Shown here: piece by piece, positions 9,413-18,422 of the stretch
How positions within the stretch are numbered: position 1 is the first letter of the stretch
Layout: every line of letters begins with the position of its first letter
From: Lactobacillus kimbladii
GTDB taxonomy: Bacteria > Bacillota > Bacilli > Lactobacillales > Lactobacillaceae
Assembly: GCF_000970755.1 (NCBI RefSeq)
Contig: NZ_KQ034007.1
Span: 1,663,178-1,705,955 of the forward strand
DNA: 42,778 bases
Reading direction: 5' to 3'
Made by a program: the position numbers and the translations under genes
Notes under the pieces: generated by a model
Databases searched by the model: none
What the model saw: only the letters and a program-made list of their open reading frames with translations
Told to the model about the DNA's origin: nothing

Positions 9413-10065
9413 TATTCATATGCCTCCTTAAATTGGGACATTTCGCCATGTTCAATTTGACCATGATTTAAATATAAATAGTTTTGCATATACTTGTGAG
9501 CTAATGATATATCATGAGTTACAAACAAAACTGTTATTTTATGTTTTTCATTCAAATGTCTGATCAGCTTCATCAGCTCATCTTTTGCCATAGGATCAAG
9601 ACTTGCTGTGGCTTCATCTAAAATAATCATATTAGGATTATCAAGCAGGGCTTGAGCTAAATAGGCTCTTTGTTTTTGCCCGCCAGAAGCTTCCCCCATA
9701 CGAGTATTTTTAATTTGGTATAAATTGGTTTCCTCTAACTGCTTTTTAATTGCTTCCTTAGTTCGGCTGTTTTTAATAATCGGTGCATTCAAACCCACAA
9801 AAGCCTCAATTGATAATGGATATTCAGCATCAATATTGCGAAACTGCGGTACATAACCCAGACGAACATCGTCTGCAAATGTAAAAGATCCCGAGCTAGG
9901 AGTCAACATCTTCATTAAAATATTTATTAAGGTAGTCTTTCCAGTACCATTGGGACCTAGGAGTGCAGTTAACGAACCCCTTTTTAAACTGAACTTTAAA
10001 TTCTCAAAAACATTATTTTTATCAAATCTCATTGAAAGATTATTAACTTCTAAAATATCAGACAA
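9412..10065 (-). CDS. Metal ABC transporter ATPase (ZnuC/MntA family)
   Basis: A 217-residue ATPase, shorter than typical ZnuC but complete. Walker A is GPNGTGKTT (37-45), the Q-loop is GYVPQFRNID, the signature GEASGGQKQR, Walker B NMIILDEATASLD, and the H-loop VLFVTHDISLA. The signature starts with ASGGQ in place of LSGGQ. Translation appears to start at a TTG (10065) with AGGA about 10 bases upstream; a nearby ATG is out of frame and stops at once. It follows the SLAP amidase gene by 21 bases and is coupled to the permease gene. Confidence 0.9.
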   Translation of the reverse strand: MSDILEVNNLSMRFDKNNVFENLKFSLKRGSLTALLGPNGTGKTTLINILMKMLTPSSGSFTFADDVRLGYVPQFRNIDAEYPLSIEAFVGLNAPIIKNSRTKEAIKKQLEETNLYQIKNTRMGEASGGQKQRAYLAQALLDNPNMIILDEATASLDPMAKDELMKLIRHLNEKHKITVLFVTHDISLAHKYMQNYLYLNHGQIEHGEMSQFKEAYE

Positions 10066-10086
10066 TTTGCATTTTTCCTATAATAT

Positions 10087-11217
10087 CTATTTAAAATTGC
10101 CCACTTTGACAAATTGATTAACATCAATTGGGTAATATTTACGGCCCTTAATCTTAACGCGACCGCCATATGTACGCACATAATTGCCACGGTATAACTT
10201 GTTTGTACCAACCCGTTTGCCTTTACCATCGTAAATATAGGCATTGTGACTTAATGGACGTAATTTGCCCTCAACGTTGCTGGCAACGACAAATTGATTA
10301 ACGCCTATTTGTAAATACTTTCGCTTTTTAATGATTTGATTACCATAAATTGTTAACTTAGTACCAGCCTTTTTAGTTGGCAAATCAGTTGCCACGCCAT
10401 TTTCATCATAAACCAAAGCATTATGAATCAAGACTTTGGTAGTAACCGGCTTGGGTAGAACAGCAGGTTTTTTGGCGGGTGCTGCAGGAGCTGGTGAAGT
10501 TACTGTATCATTATTTCCCTCAGGTGCATTATCAGCTGGTGTTCCTTGATCATAATAATATTTAACCAGGTCAAAGAAATCATCCATTGAATAACCCCAT
10601 TTGGCAAAGTAACCATCCGGATCAGTATGATCAGTACCACCCAAAAATGTAGATACGGCATGGTGAGACCAAATTGTCCCTTTACCATCATGAACAGCAT
10701 TGTCAGGTTCTAATTTATATTTGTGTAAAATTTGTGCAACATAAATTGCATCATTATTCACGCCCTTGGCAAAATCAGCCAGATTGTTTTCTTCACACAG
10801 TTCTACCTGCACAAAACGGTTGTTGGCAACGGGACCGGCACCCCAAACTCCATAATCGGGACTTGTCATTTGAATGACACCTGTTTTATCCACAAAAGCA
10901 TGGACATAAGAATAAATATTCATCCATTCACGGTTAAAATAAATGCATTCATTACGTGCAGTAGCATTTGGTGTAGCGGTTTCGTGAATAACAACGCCTT
11001 CAGGCTTGCCGTTACGGTAATTGATCGGATTAGCAGCAGAAAAATCGTTATATTTAATGCCCTCTTGCGCTAATACTTGCTCCGCATAAGTTACACCGCC
11101 AAAACTATTTTGTTTAGCAGTATCATTAATTGTACTTGCCTGTACCATCATCGTCTCTGGAGCGGCAACAGTTGCAATACTTGCTCCTAAAGCTAAAACG
11201 GCAATTAATTTCTTCAT
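10087..11217 (-). CDS. Secreted N-acetylmuramoyl-L-alanine amidase with SLAP surface-attachment repeats
   Basis: A 376-residue secreted wall hydrolase. Residues 1-28 are a signal peptide. Residues about 65-220 form an amidase_2 (PGRP-like) zinc domain: VVIHETATPNA with ligand His78, SYVHAFVD, IWSHHAVST (His185/186) and GGTDHTDPDGYFAKWG with His197/Asp199. A linker rich in Pro and Ala follows (about 225-258). Residues 260-376 contain two SLAP repeats, each with a tyrosine/lysine-rich core ending in Y-L/P-I-x-VNQFV, which bind the cell wall in S-layer lactobacilli. It should cut the stem peptide from muramic acid. It lies between the binding-protein and ATPase genes of a metal importer with gaps of about 20 bases, so all four are probably one transcript; that placement is unusual for an autolysin. 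Confidence 0.9.
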   Translation of the reverse strand: MKKLIAVLALGASIATVAAPETMMVQASTINDTAKQNSFGGVTYAEQVLAQEGIKYNDFSAANPINYRNGKPEGVVIHETATPNATARNECIYFNREWMNIYSYVHAFVDKTGVIQMTSPDYGVWGAGPVANNRFVQVELCEENNLADFAKGVNNDAIYVAQILHKYKLEPDNAVHDGKGTIWSHHAVSTFLGGTDHTDPDGYFAKWGYSMDDFFDLVKYYYDQGTPADNAPEGNNDTVTSPAPAAPAKKPAVLPKPVTTKVLIHNALVYDENGVATDLPTKKAGTKLTIYGNQIIKKRKYLQIGVNQFVVASNVEGKLRPLSHNAYIYDGKGKRVGTNKLYRGNYVRTYGGRVKIKGRKYYPIDVNQFVKVGNFK

Positions 11218-11236
11218 TTTTAACGCCTCATAATAA

Positions 11237-12136
11237 TCATTTTCGGACTACTTCAGCCAAATCCTGATAACTATCATTCATCCAATCAAGATAATTAGTA
11301 TTATCCGGAATGGTCTCTCTTACTTTTAAGATACGAATATTTTGCTTTTTAGCCAATTTTAGAAAAGTGTCAACTGTAGAACTTGAAGTTTGTTCATTGA
11401 TCACAAAAAATGCAATTTTTCGTTTCTTAATGCCATCAGTCATTTTTTGAACAGCTGCTGGACTCGGATCTGTATTATTTTGGATTGCTTTCTCAAAATC
11501 TTTATTTGCAACTTTAATATTTACAGAACTTAACGCATAATCAAAAACTGGCTCACTGACATAAACTGGTTTTTCCACGTGATGATTTAATTTAGCCGAA
11601 GCTCTTTTAATACGAGCAATTTCAGCTAAATATCTTTTCGCGTTTTTTCTGTAATAATGAGCATGCTTTGGATCCTTTTTGCACAAGCTCTTAACTAAGT
11701 AATTAACATACTTAGTGGGCATAGTCAAATCAAACCAAATATGCGGATTATCTCCCTTTTTTAAACCCATCAAGTCTTCACCAACGCGAACCGGCTTTTT
11801 GTCAACTGAAGAGGCCAATTTATCCATCCAGCTGTCATAACCTAAGCCGTTTTCTATTACTATGTCTGCGTTAGATAAAGCCTTAGCGTCGTTAGTAGTA
11901 GGTTGAAAATCGTGAGGATCACTTGCTGCTTTTTTAATAATTGCTTCTGCTTTGCCATATTTGCCAACTATATTTTGAGCAATGTCAGAATAGACATTCG
12001 TCGTAGTCATAATTGATATCTTACTGCTTTTGTGTGACTTTTGTGAACATGCACCTAATGTTAAAAGAACTATGCCTAATAAGGTAACTGCAGCAAATAA
12101 CTTTCTAAATTTAACAAATTTCAATATTGTTGTCAT
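11237..12136 (-). CDS. Metal ABC transporter substrate-binding lipoprotein (ZnuA/AdcA/PsaA family)
   Basis: A 299-residue lipoprotein that captures Zn(II) or Mn(II) outside the membrane. The lipobox is TLGAC with Cys30. Likely metal ligands are His75 (DPHDFQP), His132 (NPHIWFD), Glu195 (SEPVFDY) and an acidic residue near 274-278 (ETIPDN). The His-rich loop usual in zinc-specific ZnuA/AdcA is absent, and Glu at the third position resembles Mn-type PsaA/MntC, so metal specificity is open. The annotated ATG is only about one base after an AGGA ribosome site; a TTG four codons later (12124) has better spacing and could be the true start. It is first in the operon. Confidence 0.88.
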   Translation of the reverse strand: MTTILKFVKFRKLFAAVTLLGIVLLTLGACSQKSHKSSKISIMTTTNVYSDIAQNIVGKYGKAEAIIKKAASDPHDFQPTTNDAKALSNADIVIENGLGYDSWMDKLASSVDKKPVRVGEDLMGLKKGDNPHIWFDLTMPTKYVNYLVKSLCKKDPKHAHYYRKNAKRYLAEIARIKRASAKLNHHVEKPVYVSEPVFDYALSSVNIKVANKDFEKAIQNNTDPSPAAVQKMTDGIKKRKIAFFVINEQTSSSTVDTFLKLAKKQNIRILKVRETIPDNTNYLDWMNDSYQDLAEVVRK

Positions 12137-12316
12137 TCCTTTTCGTATTTAAGTGTAGTTTTTAAGTAATAAGGCAACTTTTTAATTGCAGTACAAAATA
12201 AAAGTTACTTACAATTAATAACCATTATACACTAATTAGGGATTGGGATAAAAGCAACGCCTTATTATAGTTTTGTTACAGTTTCATTTCTCTATAAAGC
12301 AAATATACGGCAATCT

Positions 12317-12345
12317 AAAAAGCACACGATTCATTCGTGTGCTTT
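12317..12345. terminator. Rho-independent terminator of lrgAB
   Basis: AAAAGCACACGA and TCGTGTGCTTTT-like arms form a tight GC-rich stem with a very short loop and T runs on the minus strand. It ends the lrgAB operon before the metal-transporter promoter region. The 12137-12316 stretch holds a TATAAT (minus strand, 12224-12229) but no metalloregulator box I could defend. Confidence 0.85.
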
Positions 12346-12380
12346 TAGAGTAAGTAAACAAACAACTATAAAATTATAAA

Positions 12381-13106
12381 CTACAACCCAATTAAATGGG
12401 CAAAAACTGGAACTAACAGATTATCCACTAAAGCTGTCGCAACAACTGCCACTGCAGCAGTTGCTCCTTGCACAGAGCCCATTTCCAATGCAAAAGCTGA
12501 GCCGATAGTATGGCCTGCAGAACCTAAACCCAAGCCTGTTCCCAATGGATCACTATTTAAGTTGAACCACTTAACTAATTGTTTGCCTAAGGCGTAAATT
12601 ACTACAGCATTAAGTATGCATGCCATAGCTGTAACCGAAGCATTGCCCCCGATAGCTTTTGTTATTGGCATAGCTACTGCAGTAGTAGCAGACTGACTTA
12701 GCATTGACTTTATTCCGACAGTATTTAAACCAACTGCTTTAGCGACAAGTGTTATTAAAGCCATTGAAATTAACGTACCGAAAACCAACCCTAAAAGAAT
12801 AACCAGCCAGTTTTTCTTTACAACATCATTACGCTTATACAATGGTACCGCGAAAGCAATTGTAGCTGGCGTGATGAACCAGAAAATAATATCTCCACCT
12901 GGTTTATAAGCTTTAGCATAAACAGTAGCTGTTGAAACATCAAAGCACTTAGCAAGGATAATCAGAATTGCTATACCTAAAACCATTGCTACAAAGAGTG
13001 GTTGAAAAAGGAAAAAACCTTTTGATTTTTTGAACAGCCATTGTCCGGTTAAAAATACAATTAATGACAAGAAAACTCCAAATAATGGATTCGTAATATA
13101 TTGCAT
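12381..13106 (-). CDS. lrgB: LrgB family membrane protein
   Basis: A 241-residue polytopic membrane protein of the LrgB/CidB family. It has the conserved GLGLGSAGHTIGSAFALEMG-type motif near residues 191-211 and the SQSATTAVAMPI segment near 137-148. LrgAB was first described as an antiholin-like system controlling autolysis in Staphylococcus; in several Firmicutes it acts in pyruvate uptake. Its ATG overlaps the TAA of lrgA (TAATG), so the two are translationally coupled. The lytST genes upstream are the usual regulators. Confidence 0.92.
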   Translation of the reverse strand: MQYITNPLFGVFLSLIVFLTGQWLFKKSKGFFLFQPLFVAMVLGIAILIILAKCFDVSTATVYAKAYKPGGDIIFWFITPATIAFAVPLYKRNDVVKKNWLVILLGLVFGTLISMALITLVAKAVGLNTVGIKSMLSQSATTAVAMPITKAIGGNASVTAMACILNAVVIYALGKQLVKWFNLNSDPLGTGLGLGSAGHTIGSAFALEMGSVQGATAAVAVVATALVDNLLVPVFAHLIGL

Positions 13107-13540
13107 TATTTAACATCCCCTACTTTTTTGTGATTAATAATAGTTAGTTGATTATTAGTTACTTTTCCTATAACCCAACTAAAGAATTTAGTTGTATAAG
13201 CAGTAACAACTAATAAAATGATTGTAGAAGCTATTACCACTATAATCAGTTGGATTCCCTGTTCCTGCATAATCTTTAAATTTGCAGCTAATGAAATTCC
13301 AGAAGGAACAAACATAAAACCAATTAGTGAGATTAATGCGCTGCCAAAAGAATCAACCCATTCAACTTTGATTAGGTGAACAGTTAATAAAAAATAAAGT
13401 AAAACTAACCCTATTACTGGAGTCGGTACGGGAAAAGACTTTGGCATCAAATCAGAAATTACTTGTGCCACAAACAAAATTGCAGCATAAATAAACATTT
13501 GTACTAAAATTGGAGCTGATTTTGTTTTTTCTTTTTTCAT
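13106..13540 (-). CDS. lrgA: LrgA/CidA family holin-like membrane protein
   Basis: A 144-residue membrane protein with four hydrophobic segments, of the holin-like LrgA/CidA family. The PVPTPVIGLVLLYFLL segment near residues 37-52 and the GFMFVPSGISLAAN segment are typical. The start is the ATG at 13540, preceded by AAAGGA; an in-frame ATG 14 codons earlier would add a very basic extension and overlaps the ribosome site. It forms a coupled pair with lrgB. A terminator separates it from lytT, so lrgAB has its own, probably LytT-activated, promoter. Confidence 0.9.
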   Translation of the reverse strand: MKKEKTKSAPILVQMFIYAAILFVAQVISDLMPKSFPVPTPVIGLVLLYFLLTVHLIKVEWVDSFGSALISLIGFMFVPSGISLAANLKIMQEQGIQLIIVVIASTIILLVVTAYTTKFFSWVIGKVTNNQLTIINHKKVGDVK

Positions 13541-13635
13541 AAGATCGATTTCCTTTCTCATTTTCAGCTTTCTTGCTTTCAAGTAATAAGATAATAGAAA
13601 ATACGATTTTTGTAAGCGATTAACTCGTGAATTGC

Positions 13636-13678
13636 AAAAAATGACCTGTGAACTGCACTAAAGCAAATTCACAAGTCA
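13636..13678 (-). terminator. Terminator between lytT and lrgA
   Basis: A long inverted repeat with arms TGACYTGTGAA...TTCACAAGTCA lies at 13642-13678, followed on the minus strand by six T (13636-13641). It would stop lytST transcription before lrgAB. The long arms could also serve as a protein-binding site. Confidence 0.75.
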
Positions 13679-13699
13679 ATATAAATTAAAATGAGTTAT

Positions 13700-14437
13700 T
13701 TATAAGCCTAATTTCTGATTCAATTCCTTGCGGTAAGATCTCCCTACCTGAACTCTAGAATTATTATTCATAATCAACATCAAGGTATGATTAAACCAGG
13801 GCTGGACCTCCTTGATATCTTCAATATTTACAATGGCATTTCTGTGAACTTGTAAAAAGCATGGCTCTGTTAAGCGTTCCTTGAGCCAAGCCAAGGTCTT
13901 GCGTGTTTCGTATTTTTGCTTGCTCGTTTCAATTGTTAGTACACCATTATTAACCGTTGCAGCTATTACTTCCAGTTTCTTAATAACCACATTGCGATCT
14001 TCAAGCTCAATACTAAGAATATCACTTCCCGATTTTTGGACCTGCACAGAATTATTATTTTGACTGTTTAAAACTTTCACAGCCTTTTGCAGTGCCTGAT
14101 CTACCCTCTCTTGTTCGAATGGTTTCAATACATAGTCAAGTGCACCAACGTCAAAAGCCTTCACAGCATAATTATCATACGCAGTAGCAAATACAATCAT
14201 CGGTGAATAACTCAGTTGCTTCAATTCATCAGCCAATTCAAAGCCATTTTCTTCATTAAGTGAAATGTCCAAGAACAGTAAATCAATTTTATATTTAAGC
14301 AAAGTTCCCTGTGCTTCTTTGATATCTTCTGCTTCGTAGAGTTTAACGGTTTGCTTATTTAAGACTGAACTTTTTTTAATCAAATAAGATAATTCAGTGC
14401 GGGCTAGTGGTTCATCATCAACTACCAAAATTCTCAT
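13700..14437 (-). CDS. lytT: LytTR-family response regulator of the LytST system
   Basis: A 245-residue response regulator (LytT/LytR, also called LrgR). Residues 1-120 are a receiver domain with acidic pocket VVDDE (5-9), phospho-acceptor Asp57 in LFLDISLNEENGFELA and a conserved Lys in YVLKPFEQERVDQAL. Residues about 145-240 are a LytTR DNA-binding domain (CFLQVHRNAIVNI, VQVGRSYRKEL). The ATG at 14437 has GAGGGAG upstream; a longer reading from 14467 adds only the end of the spacer. It follows lytS by 13 bases. The expected target is the lrgA promoter next door. Confidence 0.92.
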   Translation of the reverse strand: MRILVVDDEPLARTELSYLIKKSSVLNKQTVKLYEAEDIKEAQGTLLKYKIDLLFLDISLNEENGFELADELKQLSYSPMIVFATAYDNYAVKAFDVGALDYVLKPFEQERVDQALQKAVKVLNSQNNNSVQVQKSGSDILSIELEDRNVVIKKLEVIAATVNNGVLTIETSKQKYETRKTLAWLKERLTEPCFLQVHRNAIVNIEDIKEVQPWFNHTLMLIMNNNSRVQVGRSYRKELNQKLGL

Positions 14438-14450
14438 TTTTAGCTCCCTC

Positions 14451-16196
14451 TTAACCTTCAAAATCATTTTTTTCAGCTTGTTTTAGTGGTATCTCGGTTT
14501 GAAAAGTCGTTCCCTTCTCACCAGTTTTGATATGCAATTGACTATTAGTGCCATATAAGCCTATCAGCCGTTTATTTAAATTATAAAGTGCTGTCCCGCT
14601 GCCGCCAGATTCACTTATTGGTTCTTGACCCAGCCTTTTTAAAATTTCCGGTTTAATACCTACACCATTATCACTTACTAAAATCTGCAAATAATCCTTT
14701 TTTTGACTTAAATTAATGATAATTTTGTTACCAGTTTTTCTGCCTTTGAAAGCATGCTTGATAGCATTTTCCACAAAGATTTGTAAACAAAACGATGGCA
14801 GCAGCGTACTATCGGGCACACTGATTTGATAGTCAATCTTAAATTTATGCGGAAAACGCAGCTCCTCGATTCCAGTATAAGCACTAACATACCTTTTTTC
14901 CTGATCAAGTGTGATTTCTTTTGCCTGACCATTTTTCAAGCTTAATCTGAAAAATGTACTAAGTTGCATTAAAGCTCTATGAGCCTCGCTAACGTTAACC
15001 CTCATTAAGGCGCCAATTGTATTAATTGCATTAAAGAAAAAATGCGGATTGATTTGCACTTGTAATGCCCGAATTTCCGCTTCATTAACCAAACTGGTCT
15101 GCTGTTCTGCGATACCAATAGCCAATTGACCGGAAAAAATCATAGCCAAACCACGAACCAGATTTTCTTCGACCACAGTCATTTCTTGTTCAGCACAAAA
15201 GTACAGCTTTAGTGCGCCAATCGTTTTTTTATTTACTTGCAGTGGACAAACGATAGCAGACGTTAATGGGCAATCTTGATGGGGACAACCAATTTCTTCT
15301 TTTGAATGTGCCAGTTTTTCATGTCCTGAAGCAATAACCGTTTTTGATAAATCAGTTATTACCGGTTCACCGGCAATGTGGTGATCTTGTCCCGCGCCAA
15401 CATGGGCCAGTACATTAACGCGATCAGTTAAGCCTACCGCATCAAAATTAGTGTATTTTTTGATAATTTTACAGACATGCTCTGCAGAATCAAAGTCTAG
15501 GCCATGCCTAAAATAAGGCAATGTTTTATTAGCCAATTCCAAAACATCTTTGGTTTGAACAGCACGCAATTGACGCTCATTTGATAGATAAGTTTTCAAA
15601 ATTTCTATAAACAAGCAAGAGCCAATTGTATTCAATAATATCATGGGTACAAAAATTAATTTAATCAAGCCGAAGCCATGAAATGCAAAAATAAAGGCCA
15701 TCTGAATTAGTTCTGCTAAAAAAGATAAAACTGCTACCCAAAAGGTTGAAGGGTACAAATTATTTTTCTTAACCTTATCACCTAAAACGCCAATTAAATA
15801 TCCGATTAGAACTGAACTGACAATATAAAAATAATCCGAAAAGCCACCAAAAATGACGCGGTGCAAACCACCCACTAAACCAACTAAAAGTCCTACATAG
15901 GGTCCAGCAGTCAGACTGGCGGTAGTGATAACTAGCATCCTGGTATTTGCTATTGAATCAGATTGAGGTAATTCTGTCAGAATAAGTGGGGTAACTATTT
16001 CTTTTGAACTTGAAATTTCTACACCGGTGAGATTGGCAATGACAACAAAGAGTGAAAAAATGATAAATAACCAGATTTGCGATTTTAGAGTTCTTTTTTC
16101 AATTAAATCTCTAAAAAAGCGCATGTTAACAAGGAGAAACGCCAGAATCATAATAATACCCAGGCGTTCTGATAATAATATGAATAGATTGAACAC
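14451..16196 (-). CDS. lytS: LytS-family sensor histidine kinase
   Basis: A 581-residue sensor kinase. The N-terminal 200 residues carry six or so membrane helices of the 5TM-5TMR_LYT type with the N-(x)-TG-VEISSS and GPYVGLLVGLVGGLHR motifs. A GAF domain follows (about 220-360). The kinase core has the phospho-acceptor His385 in QVQINPHFFFNAINTIG, the N box VENAIKHAFKG and the G box SDNGVGI. I place the start at the GTG at 16196, with GGAG six bases upstream and the family-typical start MFNLFILLSERLG; a TTG four codons earlier overlaps that ribosome site. LytS homologues sense pyruvate or membrane potential; the ligand here is not known. Confidence 0.92.
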   Translation of the reverse strand: MFNLFILLSERLGIIMILAFLLVNMRFFRDLIEKRTLKSQIWLFIIFSLFVVIANLTGVEISSSKEIVTPLILTELPQSDSIANTRMLVITTASLTAGPYVGLLVGLVGGLHRVIFGGFSDYFYIVSSVLIGYLIGVLGDKVKKNNLYPSTFWVAVLSFLAELIQMAFIFAFHGFGLIKLIFVPMILLNTIGSCLFIEILKTYLSNERQLRAVQTKDVLELANKTLPYFRHGLDFDSAEHVCKIIKKYTNFDAVGLTDRVNVLAHVGAGQDHHIAGEPVITDLSKTVIASGHEKLAHSKEEIGCPHQDCPLTSAIVCPLQVNKKTIGALKLYFCAEQEMTVVEENLVRGLAMIFSGQLAIGIAEQQTSLVNEAEIRALQVQINPHFFFNAINTIGALMRVNVSEAHRALMQLSTFFRLSLKNGQAKEITLDQEKRYVSAYTGIEELRFPHKFKIDYQISVPDSTLLPSFCLQIFVENAIKHAFKGRKTGNKIIINLSQKKDYLQILVSDNGVGIKPEILKRLGQEPISESGGSGTALYNLNKRLIGLYGTNSQLHIKTGEKGTTFQTEIPLKQAEKNDFEG

Positions 16197-16367
16197 GATT
16201 TTCTCCAATCCGTAAACTAAGATAGAATTTACCTTTTATATCATATAAGTATGACAATTTTTTTAGCTTACGCAATAGTAATCGTATTCAACTGCTCAAA
16301 ATAGTGCCTGAAATGATTAAATCTGTGCCTTAAATTCACTAAGATTTTTGAAACTTATTATACAAGT

Positions 16368-16399
16368 AAAAAACATCAAGCTGCTTATACAGCTTGATG
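16368..16399 (-). terminator. Terminator of the fruRKA operon
   Basis: CATCAAGCTG (16374-16383) and CAGCTTGATG (16390-16399) form a perfect 10-bp stem with a six-base loop. Six T follow on the minus strand, downstream of fruA. Confidence 0.9.
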
Positions 16400-16434
16400 C
16401 CAATTTTTTTAATATTAATAAAAGTTCAACTTGA

Positions 16435-18405
16435 TTATTTTTCTTCTTGTTTGTCAACTGGCTTTTTCCACAGACCTAAAATGATGCCTGCAACAATGGA
16501 GCCAATAAGAGTAGCAACAAAGTAAAGCACAATATGGTTAGCAAGCGGAGATACCCAGAGACCACCGTGAGGTGCAGGAACACCTATGCGCCATATGCCC
16601 ACTAAAGCACCACCAACAGCAGAACCAATGATGCATGAAGGCAGAACGTGTCCAGGATCAGCTGCAGCAAACGGAATTGCACCTTCAGTAATGAAGGAAA
16701 AACCTAAAATCCAGTTAGTTAAACCTGCACGGCGTTCATCTAAAGTATATTTATTCTTAAAGAAAGTCGTACCAATTGCAGTCGCAAATGGTGGTACCAT
16801 ACCGCCAACCATTACGGCAGCCATCATTACAGCAGCAACAGTTGAATGCGGGTCGTTGGCAAAAGCACCAGAGGCAAAGACGTAAGCAGCCTTGTTGAAA
16901 GGTCCACCCATATCAATTGACATCATGGCAGCTAAAATAGTTGTCAAAACAGCTAAGTTGCCCGTACCCATTTGGTTTAAAAAGTTAGTAATGGCGAAGT
17001 TAACTGCACTAAAGATTGGGTTAACAATGTAGTACATGATAAGAGCAATGAAGAGCAGGCTCAAGATTGGATAAATGAGCATTGGCTTCATTCCCTCAAG
17101 AGACTTCGGCAATTTAGCAAACAATTTCTTTAAGCCGACTACCAAGTATCCGGCAATAAATCCAGAAGCCAGACCGCCTAAGAAACCGGCAGGTGATTTA
17201 GCATTAGTTACCACATTGGCAACATAAGCACCACCGTAGGCACCACTGTAGACCGTAGCCATAAAACCACCGACAAAACCAGGCATTAAAGCGGGCAGGT
17301 CACCGATTGATTCAGCGATGTAACCTGACAAAATTGGTACCATGAAAGCAAAGGCCATGTTACCAGCATTATTCAAGAAAATAAATGCAGGAGATTTTGG
17401 ACCACCAGCATAGTTTTCCACAATAAAGGAAATTGCCATTAAGATACCGCCACCGATAACAAATGGCAACATGTGGGAAACACCGTTCATGAGGTTCTTG
17501 TAAATTGAGCCCCAAACGCCTTCTTTAGCATTGTCACTATCATCGCTGCTCTTTTCACCATTTGAATGGTAAACGCTGGCTTTAGAATTCAAAATGTTAT
17601 CAATCAATTCGTCAGGTTTGTTGATACCGTCAACAACTGGACGAGAAATTAACGGCTTGCCATCAAAGCGGGGCATGTCAACTTTCTTGTCAGACGCAAT
17701 AACAACACCTTGAGCGCGGCTAATCTCATCAGCGGTCAATTTATCTTTGACACCTTCTGAACCGTTGGTTTCAATGCGGACATCAACGCCACGTTTTTTA
17801 CCGGCCTTGATCAAAGCCTCTTGGGCCATATAAGTATGGGCAATACCGTTGATACATGCAGTAACGCCGACAATTAAAGGTTTTTCTTCCTTTTTAGTTT
17901 CACTAGCACTTGCGGCTTGCTCTTTTTCGGCTTTTTTAGCCTCATCCTTTTGCTGTTCTGCATCTTCAAAAAGCTGAATCACTTCTTCAGGAGTTTGGGC
18001 TTTTTTAAGAGCATTAACCAGATCAGGATCAATTAATAAACCGGATAATTTAGCTAAAGCTTCAAGGTGAGTATTATCGGCACCAGCAGGTGCAGTAATC
18101 ATAAAGAATAAATGAACTGGTTGACCATCAAGCGAATTGTAATCAATTCCTTTTTCACTTTTAGCAAAAAGCACACGCGCCTTGTTAATTGTCTTGTTAC
18201 GGGCATGGGGCATCGCAATTCCATCACCAATACCAGTGGTAGATTCATTTTCACGAGCCCAAATTGACTTAATGAATTCATCTTCGTCATTGACGATGTC
18301 GGTTTTGACTTCTAGGTCAGCCATTTCCTTAATGGCATCTTCTTTGTTAGTCGCTTTAAGCGCCATAATCATGGATTCAGGAGCCAAAATATCTTTAATT
18401 TTCAT
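16435..18405 (-). CDS. fruA: Fructose-specific PTS enzyme IIABC
   Basis: A 656-residue protein that imports fructose and phosphorylates it to fructose 1-phosphate. Domain order is IIA (1-150, phospho-His67 in GIAMPHARN), a Lys/Glu/Ala linker (150-173), IIB (177-275, phospho-Cys184 in VGVTACINGIAHTYMA), and a membrane IIC domain (about 300-650) with the FNKAAYVFASG, PPFATAIG and GAIPFAAADP motifs of the fructose family. It is the last gene after fruR and fruK, 17 bases downstream of fruK, and ends at a strong terminator. The fused A-B-C form is normal for lactobacilli. Confidence 0.95.
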   Translation of the reverse strand: MKIKDILAPESMIMALKATNKEDAIKEMADLEVKTDIVNDEDEFIKSIWARENESTTGIGDGIAMPHARNKTINKARVLFAKSEKGIDYNSLDGQPVHLFFMITAPAGADNTHLEALAKLSGLLIDPDLVNALKKAQTPEEVIQLFEDAEQQKDEAKKAEKEQAASASETKKEEKPLIVGVTACINGIAHTYMAQEALIKAGKKRGVDVRIETNGSEGVKDKLTADEISRAQGVVIASDKKVDMPRFDGKPLISRPVVDGINKPDELIDNILNSKASVYHSNGEKSSDDSDNAKEGVWGSIYKNLMNGVSHMLPFVIGGGILMAISFIVENYAGGPKSPAFIFLNNAGNMAFAFMVPILSGYIAESIGDLPALMPGFVGGFMATVYSGAYGGAYVANVVTNAKSPAGFLGGLASGFIAGYLVVGLKKLFAKLPKSLEGMKPMLIYPILSLLFIALIMYYIVNPIFSAVNFAITNFLNQMGTGNLAVLTTILAAMMSIDMGGPFNKAAYVFASGAFANDPHSTVAAVMMAAVMVGGMVPPFATAIGTTFFKNKYTLDERRAGLTNWILGFSFITEGAIPFAAADPGHVLPSCIIGSAVGGALVGIWRIGVPAPHGGLWVSPLANHIVLYFVATLIGSIVAGIILGLWKKPVDKQEEK

Positions 18406-18422
18406 TTTAAATTCTCCTCAAA

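Noticed and set aside
10732-11073. A 113-codon plus-strand frame opposite the SLAP amidase
   Set aside because: It is antisense to a well-conserved domain, has no ribosome site and its product resembles no family.
12137-12316. Possible AdcR/Zur operator upstream of the metal-uptake operon
   Set aside because: Only a TATAAT and imperfect AACTTTTA/TAAAAGTT repeats are present; neither fits a known zinc-regulator box well enough to call.
16206-16208. TTG at 16208 as the lytS start
   Set aside because: The TTG is part of the GGAG ribosome site for the GTG at 16196, and the family begins at that GTG.
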